Below, piece after piece: positions 19,692-28,655 of a stretch of DNA of 64,000 nt; position 1 is the first letter of the stretch, and the number at the start of each line of letters is the position of its first letter. Both the position numbers and the translations under genes were made by a program. The DNA is from Burkholderia singularis (lineage in GTDB: Bacteria > Pseudomonadota > Gammaproteobacteria > Burkholderiales > Burkholderiaceae). The stretch is from positions 61,211-125,210 of the forward strand of contig NZ_FXAN01000014.1 of NCBI RefSeq assembly GCF_900176645.1, given 5' to 3'. Below the pieces are notes generated by a model that made no database searches, was not told the origin of the DNA, and saw nothing but the letters and a program-made list of their open reading frames with translations.

Positions 19692-21494
19692 TCACGCCTT
19701 CGGCTGTTCCGGCTGACGCAAGCGGATATGCAGCTCGCGCAACTGGCGCTCGTCGACGGGGCTCGGCGCTTGCGTGAGCAGACACTGCGCGCGCTGCGTC
19801 TTCGGGAACGCGATCACGTCGCGGATCGAATCGGCGCCGGCCATCATCGTGACGATCCGGTCGAGGCCGAACGCAATCCCGCCGTGCGGCGGCGCGCCGT
19901 ATTGCAACGCATCGAGCAGGAAGCCGAACTTGGCCTGCGCTTCTTCCGGGCCGATCTTCAGCGCGCGGAACACCTTGCTCTGCACTTCCTCGCGGTGGAT
20001 ACGCACCGAGCCGCCGCCGATTTCCCAGCCGTTGAGCACCATGTCGTAAGCCTTCGCGAGACAACGGCCCGGATCGGTCTCGAGATATTCGAGATGCTCG
20101 TCCTTCGGGCTCGTGAACGGATGGTGCGCGGCCACGTAGCGCGCTTCCTCGTCGTCGTATTCGAACATCGGAAAATCGATCACCCACAGCGGCTTCCAAC
20201 CCGTCTCGACGAGGCCGTTGGCCTTGCCGAACTCCGAATGGCCGATCTTCAGGCGCAGCGCGCCGAGGCTGTCGTTGACGACCTTCGCGCGGTCGGCCGC
20301 GAAGAAGATGATGTCGCCGTCCGCGGCGCCCGTGCGCTCGAGAATCGCCGCAATCGCCGCATCGTGCAGGTTCTTCACGATCGGGCTTTGCAGGCCGTCG
20401 CGGCCCTTCGCGCGCTCGTTGACCTTGATCCACGCAAGCCCCTTCGCGCCGTAAATGCGCACGAACTCCGTGTAGCCGTCGATATCGCCACGCGACAGCT
20501 CGCCGCCCTTCGGCACGCGCAACGCCGCGACACGGCCGTCCTTCGCGTTGGCCGGCGTGCTGAACACCTTGAAGTCGACGTCCTTCATCGCATCGGTCAG
20601 CTCGGTGAATTCGAGCTTCACGCGCAGGTCCGGCTTATCCGAGCCGAAACGCGCCATCGCTTCCGAGTAAGGCATCACCGGGAATTTCGCATCGAGTTCG
20701 ACGTCGATCGTCGTCTTGAAGATGTGACGGATCATGTTCTCGAACAGGTCGCGGATTTCCTGCTCGCCGAGAAACGACGTTTCGCAGTCGATCTGCGTGA
20801 ATTCCGGCTGACGGTCGGCGCGCAGATCCTCGTCACGGAAGCACTTCGTGATCTGGTAGTAGCGGTCGAAGTTCGCGACCATCAGCAATTGCTTGAAGAG
20901 CTGCGGCGACTGCGGCAACGCGAAGAACTGGCCCGCGTTCACCCGCGACGGCACCAGGTAGTCACGCGCGCCTTCCGGCGTGCTCTTCGTCAACATCGGC
21001 GTTTCGATGTCGATGAAGCCCTGCTCGTCGAGATACTTGCGCGCCTCGATCGCGACGCGATAGCGCAACCGCAGGTTATGCTGCATCTGCGGACGGCGCA
21101 GGTCGAGCACGCGATGGGTAAGGCGCGTGGTCTCCGACAGGTTGTCGTCGTCGAGTTGGAACGGCGGCGTGACCGACGCGTTCAGCACGGTAAGCTCGTG
21201 GCACAGCACCTCGATCTTGCCGCTCTTCAGGCCCGAGTTGATCGTGCCTTCCGGCCGGCCGCGCACGAGGCCCTTGACCTGGATGCAGAACTCGTTGCGC
21301 ACGCCCTCGGCGGTCGCGAACATCTCCGCGCGATCCGGATCGCACACCACCTGCACGAGACCTTCGCGATCGCGCAAGTCGATGAAGATCACGCCGCCGT
21401 GGTCGCGGCGGCGGTGGACCCAGCCGCACAGCGACACCGTCTGGCCCATCAGGTGTTCGGTCACGAGACCGCAGTATTCAGTTCGCATCGACAT
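19692..21494 (-). CDS. aspS: Aspartyl-tRNA synthetase
   Basis: Class II aminoacyl-tRNA synthetase charging tRNA with aspartate; 600 residues, the normal bacterial length. Visible landmarks are the N-terminal OB-fold anticodon domain ([29 protein letters not shown]), motif 2 ([22 protein letters not shown]), the bacterial insertion domain ([26 protein letters not shown]) and motif 3 ([14 protein letters not shown]). It follows DUF502 and fmdB in the same direction (56-base gap), a familiar betaproteobacterial grouping, and ends in an intrinsic terminator. Confidence 0.96.
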   Translation of the reverse strand: MSMRTEYCGLVTEHLMGQTVSLCGWVHRRRDHGGVIFIDLRDREGLVQVVCDPDRAEMFATAEGVRNEFCIQVKGLVRGRPEGTINSGLKSGKIEVLCHELTVLNASVTPPFQLDDDNLSETTRLTHRVLDLRRPQMQHNLRLRYRVAIEARKYLDEQGFIDIETPMLTKSTPEGARDYLVPSRVNAGQFFALPQSPQLFKQLLMVANFDRYYQITKCFRDEDLRADRQPEFTQIDCETSFLGEQEIRDLFENMIRHIFKTTIDVELDAKFPVMPYSEAMARFGSDKPDLRVKLEFTELTDAMKDVDFKVFSTPANAKDGRVAALRVPKGGELSRGDIDGYTEFVRIYGAKGLAWIKVNERAKGRDGLQSPIVKNLHDAAIAAILERTGAADGDIIFFAADRAKVVNDSLGALRLKIGHSEFGKANGLVETGWKPLWVIDFPMFEYDDEEARYVAAHHPFTSPKDEHLEYLETDPGRCLAKAYDMVLNGWEIGGGSVRIHREEVQSKVFRALKIGPEEAQAKFGFLLDALQYGAPPHGGIAFGLDRIVTMMAGADSIRDVIAFPKTQRAQCLLTQAPSPVDERQLRELHIRLRQPEQPKA

Positions 21495-21550
21495 GATGTT
21501 TGCTTTCTTTCGTAGTGGTCAACGGGAAGAGCCGCACTCTCTCCCGGGTA

Positions 21551-22204
21551 TTACATCGGCGGCTCGACGGGACGGCGCGCGGGCGCGGGCGCGGCGACAG
21601 GCGTGGCAGGCGCGACGACGCCCATCGAGACGATGTACTTGAGCGCGGCGTCGACCGACATATCGAGCTCGACAACCTCGCTTTTCGGCACCATCAGGAA
21701 GAAGCCGGACGTCGGGTTCGGCGTCGTCGGCACGTACACGCTCACGTACTCTTCCTTCAGATGATTGACCACGTCGCCGCCCGGCGTGCCGGTCAGAAAC
21801 GCGATCGTATAAGAGCCGCGGCGCGGATACTCGATCAGCAGCGCCTTGCGGAACGCATTGCCGCTGGAGGACAGCAGCGTGTCGGACACCTGCTTGACGC
21901 TCGTATAGATCGGCCCGACGACCGGAATGTGGCGCACCACCGCATTCCACCAGGTAACGAGCTTCTGGCCGACGAAATTCTGCGTCGCGAGCCCGACGAT
22001 GAAGATGAACGCGAGCGTCAGTACGGCGCCGATCCCCGGCAGCCGGAAGCCGAGCAGCCGCTCCGGCTGCCACGATTGCGGCAGCAGCAGCAGGGTCTGA
22101 TCCATCGTGCCGATGATGAGTCCGAGCACCCACAGCGTGATCGCGAGCGGCACGAGAACGAGAAGTCCGGTCAGGAACACCGATTTGAGGGTCGTCTTTT
22201 TCAT
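21551..22204 (-). CDS. DUF502 family membrane protein
   Basis: A 217-residue inner-membrane protein of unassigned function. Two transmembrane segments are visible near the N-terminus (SVFLTGLLVLVPLAITLWVLGLI and GIGAVLTLAFIFIVGL). The conserved block IPVVGPIYTSVKQVSDTLL follows, then the cytoplasmic TPGGDVVNHLKEEYVSVYVPTTPNPTSGFFLMVPKSEV that defines DUF502. The tail is rich in Pro and Ala. It lies between fmdB (70-base gap) and aspS (56-base gap), suggesting constitutive coexpression with translation genes. Confidence 0.87.
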   Translation of the reverse strand: MKKTTLKSVFLTGLLVLVPLAITLWVLGLIIGTMDQTLLLLPQSWQPERLLGFRLPGIGAVLTLAFIFIVGLATQNFVGQKLVTWWNAVVRHIPVVGPIYTSVKQVSDTLLSSSGNAFRKALLIEYPRRGSYTIAFLTGTPGGDVVNHLKEEYVSVYVPTTPNPTSGFFLMVPKSEVVELDMSVDAALKYIVSMGVVAPATPVAAPAPARRPVEPPM

Positions 22205-22274
22205 CGTCTGACGTCGAAAGATCGCGCCGGGGCGTCAAGCGCGGAACGCGCCGCCGACACGGGCGGCGCGACGA

Positions 22275-22646
22275 TCAACTGCTGCTCGCTGGCGCGGCGG
22301 CCGGCGCCGGCGTGCTGGCCGCGCTCGCACTGCCCGCTGGACTGTCGGCCGACGCCGGCTTCTCGCTGCCCGCGTTCGCGTTGCCGCCGGATTGTCCGGC
22401 GGCCGTCTCGCCGGCCGCCGCAGCGGCGCCCTGCGCCTGATTCGCCTGGTTCGAACCGCCCGAGCCGCCGCGAAAATCGGTCACGTACCAGCCAGAGCCC
22501 TTCAATTGGAACCCCGCCGCCGTGACCTGCTTACGAAACGTATCCTTCCCGCACTCCGGGCACTGCGACAACGGCGCGTCGCTCATCTTCTGAAGCACAT
22601 CCTTCGCGTAACCGCAGGCTTCGCAACGATAGGCGTAGATCGGCAT
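22275..22646 (-). CDS. FmdB-type zinc-ribbon regulatory protein
   Basis: A 123-residue protein beginning MPIYAYRCEACGYAKDVLQ. Cys8, Cys11, Cys29 and Cys32 (CEAC...CPEC) form the small zinc ribbon of the FmdB family. The ribbon is followed by FQLKGSGWYVTDFRGG, the other conserved block, and then by a low-complexity Gly/Ala/Ser/Pro tail of about 60 residues that is probably disordered. The family is annotated as putative regulatory, but its target is unknown. It heads the fmdB-DUF502-aspS unit. Confidence 0.87.
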   Translation of the reverse strand: MPIYAYRCEACGYAKDVLQKMSDAPLSQCPECGKDTFRKQVTAAGFQLKGSGWYVTDFRGGSGGSNQANQAQGAAAAAGETAAGQSGGNANAGSEKPASADSPAGSASAASTPAPAAAPASSS

Positions 22647-22747
22647 GGCATCTTCCCGCAGAAAAACCGGTATGAAAAGCTTGCAAAGCTCCGAATTATA
22701 GCCGAACGCGCAATGCTGCCGCCGGCATGCGCGGGGGCGAACCGCGG

Positions 22748-23413
22748 CTAGGTCCGGCGCCAGGTAAGCCAGCGCTCGCGGCCGCCGAAAACCGGCAGCG
22801 ACTCGTCAACCGGGGCGTCGTCGATCAGTTCGAACGACGGCGCGAAAAGCGCGTCGATCTGCGCGCGCTCGATGCCGAACGGCGGCCCGCCCGGCGTCGC
22901 GCCCAGCAGGAAGAAACCGGCCAGCAGCCCGCCCGCCGGCAGCAGCGCCGCGACCCGGCGCGCGTAATCCGGCCAGAGCGCGTTGGGTATTGCGCAGAGA
23001 AACGCGCGCTCGTAGATCCACTGTGGCGCGAGCGGCGGCTCGTATGTGAAGAAATCCGCCAGCTCGACCACGCCGGCATGCTCGCCGAGCTGCCGGCGCG
23101 CGGCGTCGACCGCTTGTGCGGAGAAATCGATCGCACGCACAGGCCACCCCGCCTGCGCGAGCCAATGTGCCTCATATGCACTGCCGCAGCCGGGAATCAA
23201 CACCGGGCACGGCGCGAGCTTCGACGCGAATGCGGCGAACGCATCCGGCACCTTCGCGAGATCCCACGGCGTCACGCTATGCTCGTAGCGCTCGTCCCAG
23301 AATGCGGCGTCGGCGGGGTTGCGCGTCGTCAAATTCGCCGCTGCAGAATTCGTCTGCGCCGAGTCGAGCGCGCGCCGCCCGTCCGCGTGGTCCGTCTTCG
23401 TTTTTTCACTCAT
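22748..23413 (-). CDS. SAM-dependent methyltransferase, thiopurine/thiol methyltransferase-like
   Basis: A 221-residue class I methyltransferase of the TPMT/halide-thiol methyltransferase group: AAFWDERYEHSVTPWDLAKVP is the N-terminal family block, VLIPGCGSAYEAHWLAQAG is SAM motif I, and WIYERAFLCAIPNALWPDYARR is the active-site segment. Family members methylate thiols, bisulfide or halide ions; the substrate here cannot be told. About 40 N-terminal residues precede the domain and look disordered. It lies 128 bases after ubiB in the same direction, but nothing ties it to ubiquinone synthesis. Confidence 0.78.
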   Translation of the reverse strand: MSEKTKTDHADGRRALDSAQTNSAAANLTTRNPADAAFWDERYEHSVTPWDLAKVPDAFAAFASKLAPCPVLIPGCGSAYEAHWLAQAGWPVRAIDFSAQAVDAARRQLGEHAGVVELADFFTYEPPLAPQWIYERAFLCAIPNALWPDYARRVAALLPAGGLLAGFFLLGATPGGPPFGIERAQIDALFAPSFELIDDAPVDESLPVFGGRERWLTWRRT

Positions 23414-23541
23414 CGCTTGACCGGCCTTTCCCGGATTTGCCTACGTCAGCGGCGCTCGCCTACGAAACGAAACGCCGGTGGCGTTCGTCGTGCGCGAGCG
23501 CCGCACGCACGCTGACGCGCCCCGGCGCCAGCGCCACGCCG

Positions 23542-25119
23542 TCAGGTCGCCGATGCCAGCACGATCAGCACGCGCGCGATCACCGCGCCCGCGCCGACTG
23601 CGAGCCCGAACACGAGCAACGCCTGCAGCAGCCGGTTGGTTCGCTTCTGTTCGACGAGAATCTGCCGGATCAGCTCGTCGCTCGCCGCGCGCGGCGCATC
23701 GTGCTGCGCGGCGAGCGCGTTGTGAACGAGGCGCGGCAACTGCGGCAGCGTCTTGCTCCATTGCGGCGCCTCGACCTTGAAGCGCTCGTACCAGCCACGC
23801 AGCCCGATCTGCTCGGTCATCCAGCGCTCGAGATACGGCTTGGCCGTCTTCCACAGATCGAGATCCGGATCGAGCGAGCGGCCGAGCCCCTCGACGTTCA
23901 GCATCGTCTTCTGCAACAGCACCAATTGCGGCTGGATCTCGACGTTGAAGCGACGCGACGTCGAAAAAAGCCGCATCAGCACCTGGCCGAGCGAAATGTC
24001 CTTCAGCGCGCGGTCGAAGTATGGCTCGCACACCGCGCGAATCGCGCTCTCCAGCTCCTCGACGCGCGTATCGGCCGGCACCCAGCCCGATTCGAGGTGC
24101 AGCGTCGCGACGCGGTGGTAGTCGCGCTTGAAAAACGCCAGGAAATTCTGCGCGAGATAGTTCTTGTCGAAATCGGACAGCGCGCCGACGATCCCGAAAT
24201 CCAACGCGACATAGCGGCCGAAGTGCTTCGAATCGAGGCTCACCCGGATGTTGCCCGGATGCATGTCCGCATGGAAGAAGCCATCGCGGAACACCTGCGT
24301 GAAGAAAATTTCCACGCCCTCGCGCGCGAGCTTCTTGATGTCGACACCGGCGTTGCGCAGCGTATCGATCTGGCCGATCGGCACGCCCTCCATGCGCTCC
24401 ATCACGAGCACGTTCGAGGTCGAGTAGTCCCAGAACATCTCCGGCACGAGCAGCAGGTCCAGCCCCGCGAAATTGCGGCGCAACTGACTGCCGTTGGCCG
24501 CCTCGCGCATCAGGTCGAGTTCGTCATGCAGATACTTGTCGAACTCGGCCACCACCTCGCGCGGCTTCAGCCGCCGGCCGTCGGCCCACAGCCGCTCGGC
24601 CCAGGTCGCGATGTCGCGCAACAGCGCGAGATCGGAATCGATGACGGGCAGCATGTTCGGCCGCAACACCTTGATCGCGACCGCCCTGCCCGCATGCACG
24701 CCCTGCTTGAGCTTCGCGAAATGCACCTGCGCGATCGACGCGCTCGCAACCGGCTCGCGCTCGAACTCGTCGAACAGTTCGTCGATGCGCGCGCCTAGCG
24801 CCTTCTCGATGAGCGCAATCGCCACCGCCGAATCGAACGGCGGCACCTGATCCTGTAGCTTCGTCAGCTCGTTCGCGAAATCGACGGGCAGCAGATCGCG
24901 CCGCGTCGACAGCACCTGGCCGAATTTCACGAAAATCGGCCCGAGGCTTTCGAGCGCGCGGCGCAGCCGTACCGCCGGCGGATCGGAAAAACGCCGGCCG
25001 ATCGTCATGATGCGCAGCAGCAGCTTCACGCGCCGGCTCTGGATGCCGGACAGCATCACCTCGTCGAGGCCAAACCGCGCGACGGTATAGAGAATCTTGA
25101 TGAAACGGAAAATGCGCAT
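23542..25119 (-). CDS. ubiB: UbiB, atypical kinase/ATPase for ubiquinone biosynthesis
   Basis: UbiB supports extraction or channelling of ubiquinone intermediates in the Ubi complex. The 525-residue protein has the ABC1/ADCK hallmarks: the KxGQ motif in [19 protein letters not shown], the Ala-rich nucleotide loop [18 protein letters not shown] with the lysine, [11 protein letters not shown] and LDFGIVG as catalytic and metal loops, and a C-terminal membrane segment ([25 protein letters not shown]). It begins 12 bases after ubiJ and belongs to the leftward ubiE / ubiJ / ubiB neighbourhood. Confidence 0.94.
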   Translation of the reverse strand: MRIFRFIKILYTVARFGLDEVMLSGIQSRRVKLLLRIMTIGRRFSDPPAVRLRRALESLGPIFVKFGQVLSTRRDLLPVDFANELTKLQDQVPPFDSAVAIALIEKALGARIDELFDEFEREPVASASIAQVHFAKLKQGVHAGRAVAIKVLRPNMLPVIDSDLALLRDIATWAERLWADGRRLKPREVVAEFDKYLHDELDLMREAANGSQLRRNFAGLDLLLVPEMFWDYSTSNVLVMERMEGVPIGQIDTLRNAGVDIKKLAREGVEIFFTQVFRDGFFHADMHPGNIRVSLDSKHFGRYVALDFGIVGALSDFDKNYLAQNFLAFFKRDYHRVATLHLESGWVPADTRVEELESAIRAVCEPYFDRALKDISLGQVLMRLFSTSRRFNVEIQPQLVLLQKTMLNVEGLGRSLDPDLDLWKTAKPYLERWMTEQIGLRGWYERFKVEAPQWSKTLPQLPRLVHNALAAQHDAPRAASDELIRQILVEQKRTNRLLQALLVFGLAVGAGAVIARVLIVLASAT

Positions 25120-25131
25120 GCCCTGCGGCCC

Positions 25132-25779
25132 TCATTGCGCGCGTCGCGGGCTACCGCCCGCGCGCGCGTCGATTTTTTGCTCCAGCCGTTCGATCCGCTT
25201 GTCAACGCGCGCGAGCGCATCGCGGGCACGCGCGAGCTCGGCGTCGAAATCGGCAAGCGCGCGCTTGCGCACTACCTGCGGGTTTTCGTCGAGCCAATAT
25301 TCGGCGATCGAATCGAGCACGTTACGGCCGGCCCGGCGCGCATGGCCGCCCGCCGAGCGCACGGATGCCGCGATCCGGTGCGCGGCGGCATCGCCGACGA
25401 ATCTCGCCAAATCCTCCTCCGGCTCCCAGCGCAAATGCTCGGCGAGCTTCGCGATCTGCGTCGCGAACTCAGCGTCCCCGTCGATCTTCACATGCTTCAT
25501 CATCGCCGCCTGGCCGCCCGTCAAAAACGCGCCGAGCGCGTCCCACGAGCCGCCGCCCGCATGGCCGGCAAGCGCGATCGACACATCGACATGGCCCGCG
25601 TCGGGCTCGTCGAGCGCGGCGAGATAGCCGTCCGGCTGCACAAGCAGCACGAGGACAACGGGTGGAACGTCAAGCCGGGCGGTCTTGCCGGCATAGGGAA
25701 TCAGGCGTTCGCGCGCCCAGGTCTCGCGGGCGAGCAAATGATTGACGGCGGCTGCAAAAGGCTTGGCGGCTAAAGTCAT
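25132..25779 (-). CDS. ubiJ: UbiJ, SCP2-domain ubiquinone biosynthesis accessory factor
   Basis: A 215-residue lipid-binding scaffold of the soluble Ubi metabolon. MTLAAKPFAAAVNHLLARE starts the SCP2 domain; DVSIALAGHAGGGSWDALGAFLTGG and VKIDGDAEFATQIAKLAEHLRWEPEEDLARFVGD are its conserved blocks. A C-terminal coiled-coil follows (ADFDAELARARDALARVDKR and on to residue 205), the usual UbiJ architecture. It is 12 bases upstream of ubiB, so the pair is an operon. A terminator separates it from the Tim44-like gene upstream. Confidence 0.88.
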   Translation of the reverse strand: MTLAAKPFAAAVNHLLARETWARERLIPYAGKTARLDVPPVVLVLLVQPDGYLAALDEPDAGHVDVSIALAGHAGGGSWDALGAFLTGGQAAMMKHVKIDGDAEFATQIAKLAEHLRWEPEEDLARFVGDAAAHRIAASVRSAGGHARRAGRNVLDSIAEYWLDENPQVVRKRALADFDAELARARDALARVDKRIERLEQKIDARAGGSPRRAQ

Positions 25780-25790
25780 CTGGTTGGCAA

Positions 25791-25827
25791 AGAAAAGCCC
25801 GCGCAGGCAAGGCGCCTGCGCGGGCTT
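25791..25827 (-). terminator. Intrinsic terminator between the Tim44-like gene and ubiJ
   Basis: AAGCCCGCGCAGGC (25795-25808) pairs perfectly over 14 bp with GCCTGCGCGGGCTT (25814-25827) around a five-base loop. On the leftward strand it is followed by TTCTTTGCC, so it most likely ends the ubiE/Tim44 transcript and gives ubiJ-ubiB an independent start. Confidence 0.8.
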
Positions 25828-25886
25828 CTATTGTAACGTCGGTTCGGGCGCGGCCTCGCATGGCGCGACGCGCCGGCTGACGTCGA

Positions 25887-26939
25887 TCAGTGCCCGGTTA
25901 CCTGCTGAATACCCGCCAGCAGCCAACCGGCGCTGCCCGATTTGGACAGGTTCCACACTTCGTTGAACGGCTCGGCCGGCGCGCCCGCCGCTTCGCGGAT
26001 CAGACCATGGAAGCGCACGCTCGCGACGTGCTCGCTGCCACGGTCCTCGACCGACAGCAACTCGGCGTCGAGCCGCACGACGTCGGTCTGGTTCGCGGCG
26101 GCACCGCGCCCGTCGAGGTCGATCTTCACTTCGGCGAACATCTCCGGCGTCGTGAATTCGCGGATGTCGGCCAGATTGCCCTCATCCCACGCGGCCTGCA
26201 GACGCACAAAGTAAACCTTCGCGTTGCGCAGGAACGTCTCGGTGTCGAAACCGGCCGGCACCGACGGCGCGGCGACCGCGGCAACCCCGCCGCCGAACAC
26301 GCGCTGCGCTTCGCCTGCGTAGGCGCTGCCTGTGCTGGTCGATGCGCTGGTCGATGCGCCCGCCGACGCACTGCCGAATGCGCCGCCGAACGCGCCATTC
26401 GACGCACCCGAACGCGCATCGGCCGCGTCATAGCCGCCGCGGTTCAGCGACGAAGGCTGACCGCCCGCATACGCCGGCTGCTGGGCGGCGCGCCGGCCCG
26501 CCAGTTTGCGGAACAACCAAATGCCGACCATCGCGAGCAACGCGATCACGATGACGTTCGCCATCATGCTCGCGAACGCGCCGCCCAGCCCGAAATGCGA
26601 TAGCAGCGCGGCAATGCCAAGGCCGGCCGCCAAACCGGCGATCGGCCCAAGCCAACGCGACCGATTGGGCTGAGCCGCCGGCGCGGGCTGCGCACGCGGC
26701 GGCTGAGCCGGCGCCGCCTGCTGCATCGGCTGCTGCTGCGCGGGCGGCGTCGCCTGCCGCTGTTGCAGCGACTGCGACTGACGGCCGATGCTGCGGCCGC
26801 CGCCCATGCGCTTGGCTTCGGCATCGAGCGACGCGAACGTGCCGGCTGCGAGGAGGCCGACCATCACGAACGTGCCGATGCGTCGCGCCCACGACTTCGG
26901 CTGCCTGCTTCGGTTGAACGACGGACGGGTTTCGGACAT
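25887..26939 (-). CDS. Tim44-like domain membrane protein
   Basis: A 350-residue protein. It has an N-terminal hydrophobic segment (IGTFVMVGLLAAGTFASLDAEA), a Gln/Pro/Ala-rich linker, a paired transmembrane region (WLGPIAGLAAGLGIAALLSHF and MMANVIVIALLAMVGIWLF) and a second Ala/Ser/Gly-rich linker. The C-terminal Tim44-like domain begins near FDTETFLRNAKVYFVRLQAAWDEGNLADIREFTTPEMFAEVK. The domain is shared with mitochondrial Tim44 and ribosomal mL45; the bacterial role is unsettled. It follows ubiE by 45 bases and is ended by a strong terminator. Confidence 0.86.
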   Translation of the reverse strand: MSETRPSFNRSRQPKSWARRIGTFVMVGLLAAGTFASLDAEAKRMGGGRSIGRQSQSLQQRQATPPAQQQPMQQAAPAQPPRAQPAPAAQPNRSRWLGPIAGLAAGLGIAALLSHFGLGGAFASMMANVIVIALLAMVGIWLFRKLAGRRAAQQPAYAGGQPSSLNRGGYDAADARSGASNGAFGGAFGSASAGASTSASTSTGSAYAGEAQRVFGGGVAAVAAPSVPAGFDTETFLRNAKVYFVRLQAAWDEGNLADIREFTTPEMFAEVKIDLDGRGAAANQTDVVRLDAELLSVEDRGSEHVASVRFHGLIREAAGAPAEPFNEVWNLSKSGSAGWLLAGIQQVTGH

Positions 26940-26984
26940 GCTGGCCTCCTGCTTACTGTAAGGAAAATGTATGGACAGAACCCC

Positions 26985-27716
26985 TTAGTACTTGGTTCCG
27001 ATGTGTAAAGCTACCACGCCACCTGACAAATTGTAATATTTGACGGCATCGAGGCCCGCTTGTTCCATCATCGCCTTAAGCGTGTCCTGATCCGGATGCA
27101 TCCGGATCGATTCGGCAAGATACCTGTAACTGTCGGCATCTTTTGCGATCTTGTCGCCAAGCCACGGTAATACTTTGAAAGAATAGACATCGTAAGCTTT
27201 TTTCAGCGGCGCCCAGACTTTCGAGAATTCGAGCACGAATACCCGGCCGCCCGGCTTCGTGACGCGGCGCATCTCGGCCAGCGCCACCTCCTTGTGCGTC
27301 ATGTTGCGCAGGCCGAACGCAACGGTGACGATGTCGAAATAATTGTCCGGAAACGGCAGCTTTTCCGCATCGCATAGCAGCGACGGCGTGACGACGCCCT
27401 TGTCGAGCAACCGGTCCCGGCCGACACGCAGCATCGATTCGTTGATGTCGGTATGCCAAACCTCGCCCGTGAGCCCTGCGGCCTTCGCGAACGCCTTGGT
27501 CAGGTCGCCCGTGCCGGCCGCGATGTCGAGCACCTTGAAGCCCGGCCGGACATTCGCCTGCGTGACCGTGAACGCCTTCCACGCACGGTGCAGGCCCGCC
27601 GACATCAGGTCGTTCATCACGTCGTAATTGCTCGCGACCGAGTGGAACACCCCCGCGACCTTCCGTGCCTTCTCGTTCTCGTCGACCGTTTCGAAGCCGA
27701 AGTGGGTTTTGCTCAT
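26985..27716 (-). CDS. ubiE: Ubiquinone/menaquinone C-methyltransferase UbiE
   Basis: UbiE methylates the ring of demethylubiquinol intermediates using SAM. The 243-residue protein has [29 protein letters not shown] motif [36 protein letters not shown] and [20 protein letters not shown], all standard UbiE blocks. AGAGG lies 10-14 bases before the ATG. It is the first of a cluster of ubiquinone genes (ubiE, then ubiJ-ubiB downstream) and runs with the Tim44-like gene. Confidence 0.95.
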   Translation of the reverse strand: MSKTHFGFETVDENEKARKVAGVFHSVASNYDVMNDLMSAGLHRAWKAFTVTQANVRPGFKVLDIAAGTGDLTKAFAKAAGLTGEVWHTDINESMLRVGRDRLLDKGVVTPSLLCDAEKLPFPDNYFDIVTVAFGLRNMTHKEVALAEMRRVTKPGGRVFVLEFSKVWAPLKKAYDVYSFKVLPWLGDKIAKDADSYRYLAESIRMHPDQDTLKAMMEQAGLDAVKYYNLSGGVVALHIGTKY

Positions 27717-27741
27717 CGCGTTGATCCTCTATTCATCGCAA

Positions 27742-27762
27742 ACGGCGCCGTGGCGGCGCCGT
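27742..27762 (-). terminator. Hairpin between DUF971 gene and ubiE
   Basis: ACGGCGCC (27742-27749) pairs with GGCGCCGT (27755-27762) around a five-base loop in the 52-base gap between the DUF971 stop and the ubiE start. The T-run is poor on the leftward side, so it may be a weak terminator or an attenuating hairpin. Confidence 0.4.
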
Positions 27763-27768
27763 CGTCGT

Positions 27769-28182
27769 TCAATGGCGGTGGCCGTGCGGCACGGTGTCCG
27801 CCGGCATCGGCGCGTCGCGCTCGACGCCCGCCGCCTTCAGTTTGTCGAAATATTCGCGCCAGAGCGCATCTTGCCGGGTCGCCAGCTCGTACAGCCACGC
27901 CCATGAATAAATGCCGGTCGAATGGCCGTCGGAGAACGTCGGCTTCAATGCGTAGTTGCCGACCGGCTCGAGCGCCGTGATCGTCACGTCGCGCTTGCCG
28001 GTTTGCAGCGTTTCCTGGCCGGGGCCGTGGCCGCGCACCTCGGCGGACGGCGAATAAACGCGCATCAGCTCGAACGGCACGCGGTAGGTATCGCCGCCCG
28101 GATATTGAAGCTCGAGCACGCGCGACACCGCATGCACGATGATGCCCGACGGCACGGGCGCCGCGGCCGTATCAGCGCTCAT
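27769..28182 (-). CDS. DUF971 family protein
   Basis: A 137-residue protein with the DUF971 (gamma-butyrobetaine hydroxylase N-terminal-like) domain: LELQYPGGDTYRVPFELMRVYSPSAEVRGHG and VGNYALKPTFSDGHSTGIYSWAWLYELATRQDALW. The fold is often found attached to Fe-S or Mrp/ApbC-type proteins, but no function is established for the stand-alone form. The start at 28182 has GGAGG seven bases upstream and overlaps the end of the HIT gene by 11 bases; an in-frame ATG at 28200 would add six residues. The C-terminus ends in a His-rich HGHRH. Confidence 0.84.
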   Translation of the reverse strand: MSADTAAAPVPSGIIVHAVSRVLELQYPGGDTYRVPFELMRVYSPSAEVRGHGPGQETLQTGKRDVTITALEPVGNYALKPTFSDGHSTGIYSWAWLYELATRQDALWREYFDKLKAAGVERDAPMPADTVPHGHRH

Positions 28183-28621
28183 TCGCGCCTCCGTCGGCAA
28201 ACAGCTCGATCTCTTCCTGCACCGCGCTGTGCAAAAGCGTGGCCTGCGCGGCGCGCAGGCGCAGCATCGCGTCGGACACCGAGCGCTGGCGCGGTGCCCA
28301 GATCGGCTGCGGGAAATGCGCGTCGTTCGAAAAGCGCGGAATCACATGCCAGTGCAGATGCGGCACCTGATTGCCGAGACTCGCGAGATTCACCTTGGTC
28401 GGCTGCATCACGCGCCGCACCGCGCGCTCGACCGCATAGACGATGCGCATCAAATGCGTGCGCTCGGCATCGGACAAATCGGAAAACTCGGCAACGTGCG
28501 CCTGCCAGATCACCCGGCAAAAGCCCGGATAGTCGGTTTCGTTCGTCGCCAGGACGACGCGCACCGCGTCGTCCTTCCAAAGCAGCTCGCCGCCGTCTTC
28601 GCGGCAGAATATGCAATCCAT
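28172..28621 (-). CDS. HIT-family nucleotide hydrolase
   Basis: A 149-residue histidine-triad protein: MDCIFCREDGGELLWKDDAVRVVLA opens the fold and HLHWHVIPRF is the catalytic triad, with the middle His of the HxHxH as expected nucleophile. Family members hydrolyse nucleoside phosphoramidates or dinucleotides. The domain begins at the ATG at 28621; longer in-frame sequence upstream overlaps the oxidoreductase gene and is not expected to be used. It overlaps the following DUF971 gene by 11 bases. Confidence 0.86.
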   Translation of the reverse strand: MDCIFCREDGGELLWKDDAVRVVLATNETDYPGFCRVIWQAHVAEFSDLSDAERTHLMRIVYAVERAVRRVMQPTKVNLASLGNQVPHLHWHVIPRFSNDAHFPQPIWAPRQRSVSDAMLRLRAAQATLLHSAVQEEIELFADGGANER

Positions 28622-28655
28622 CGTCAAATCCTCAACGGGTGGCCCGTCCGTCACC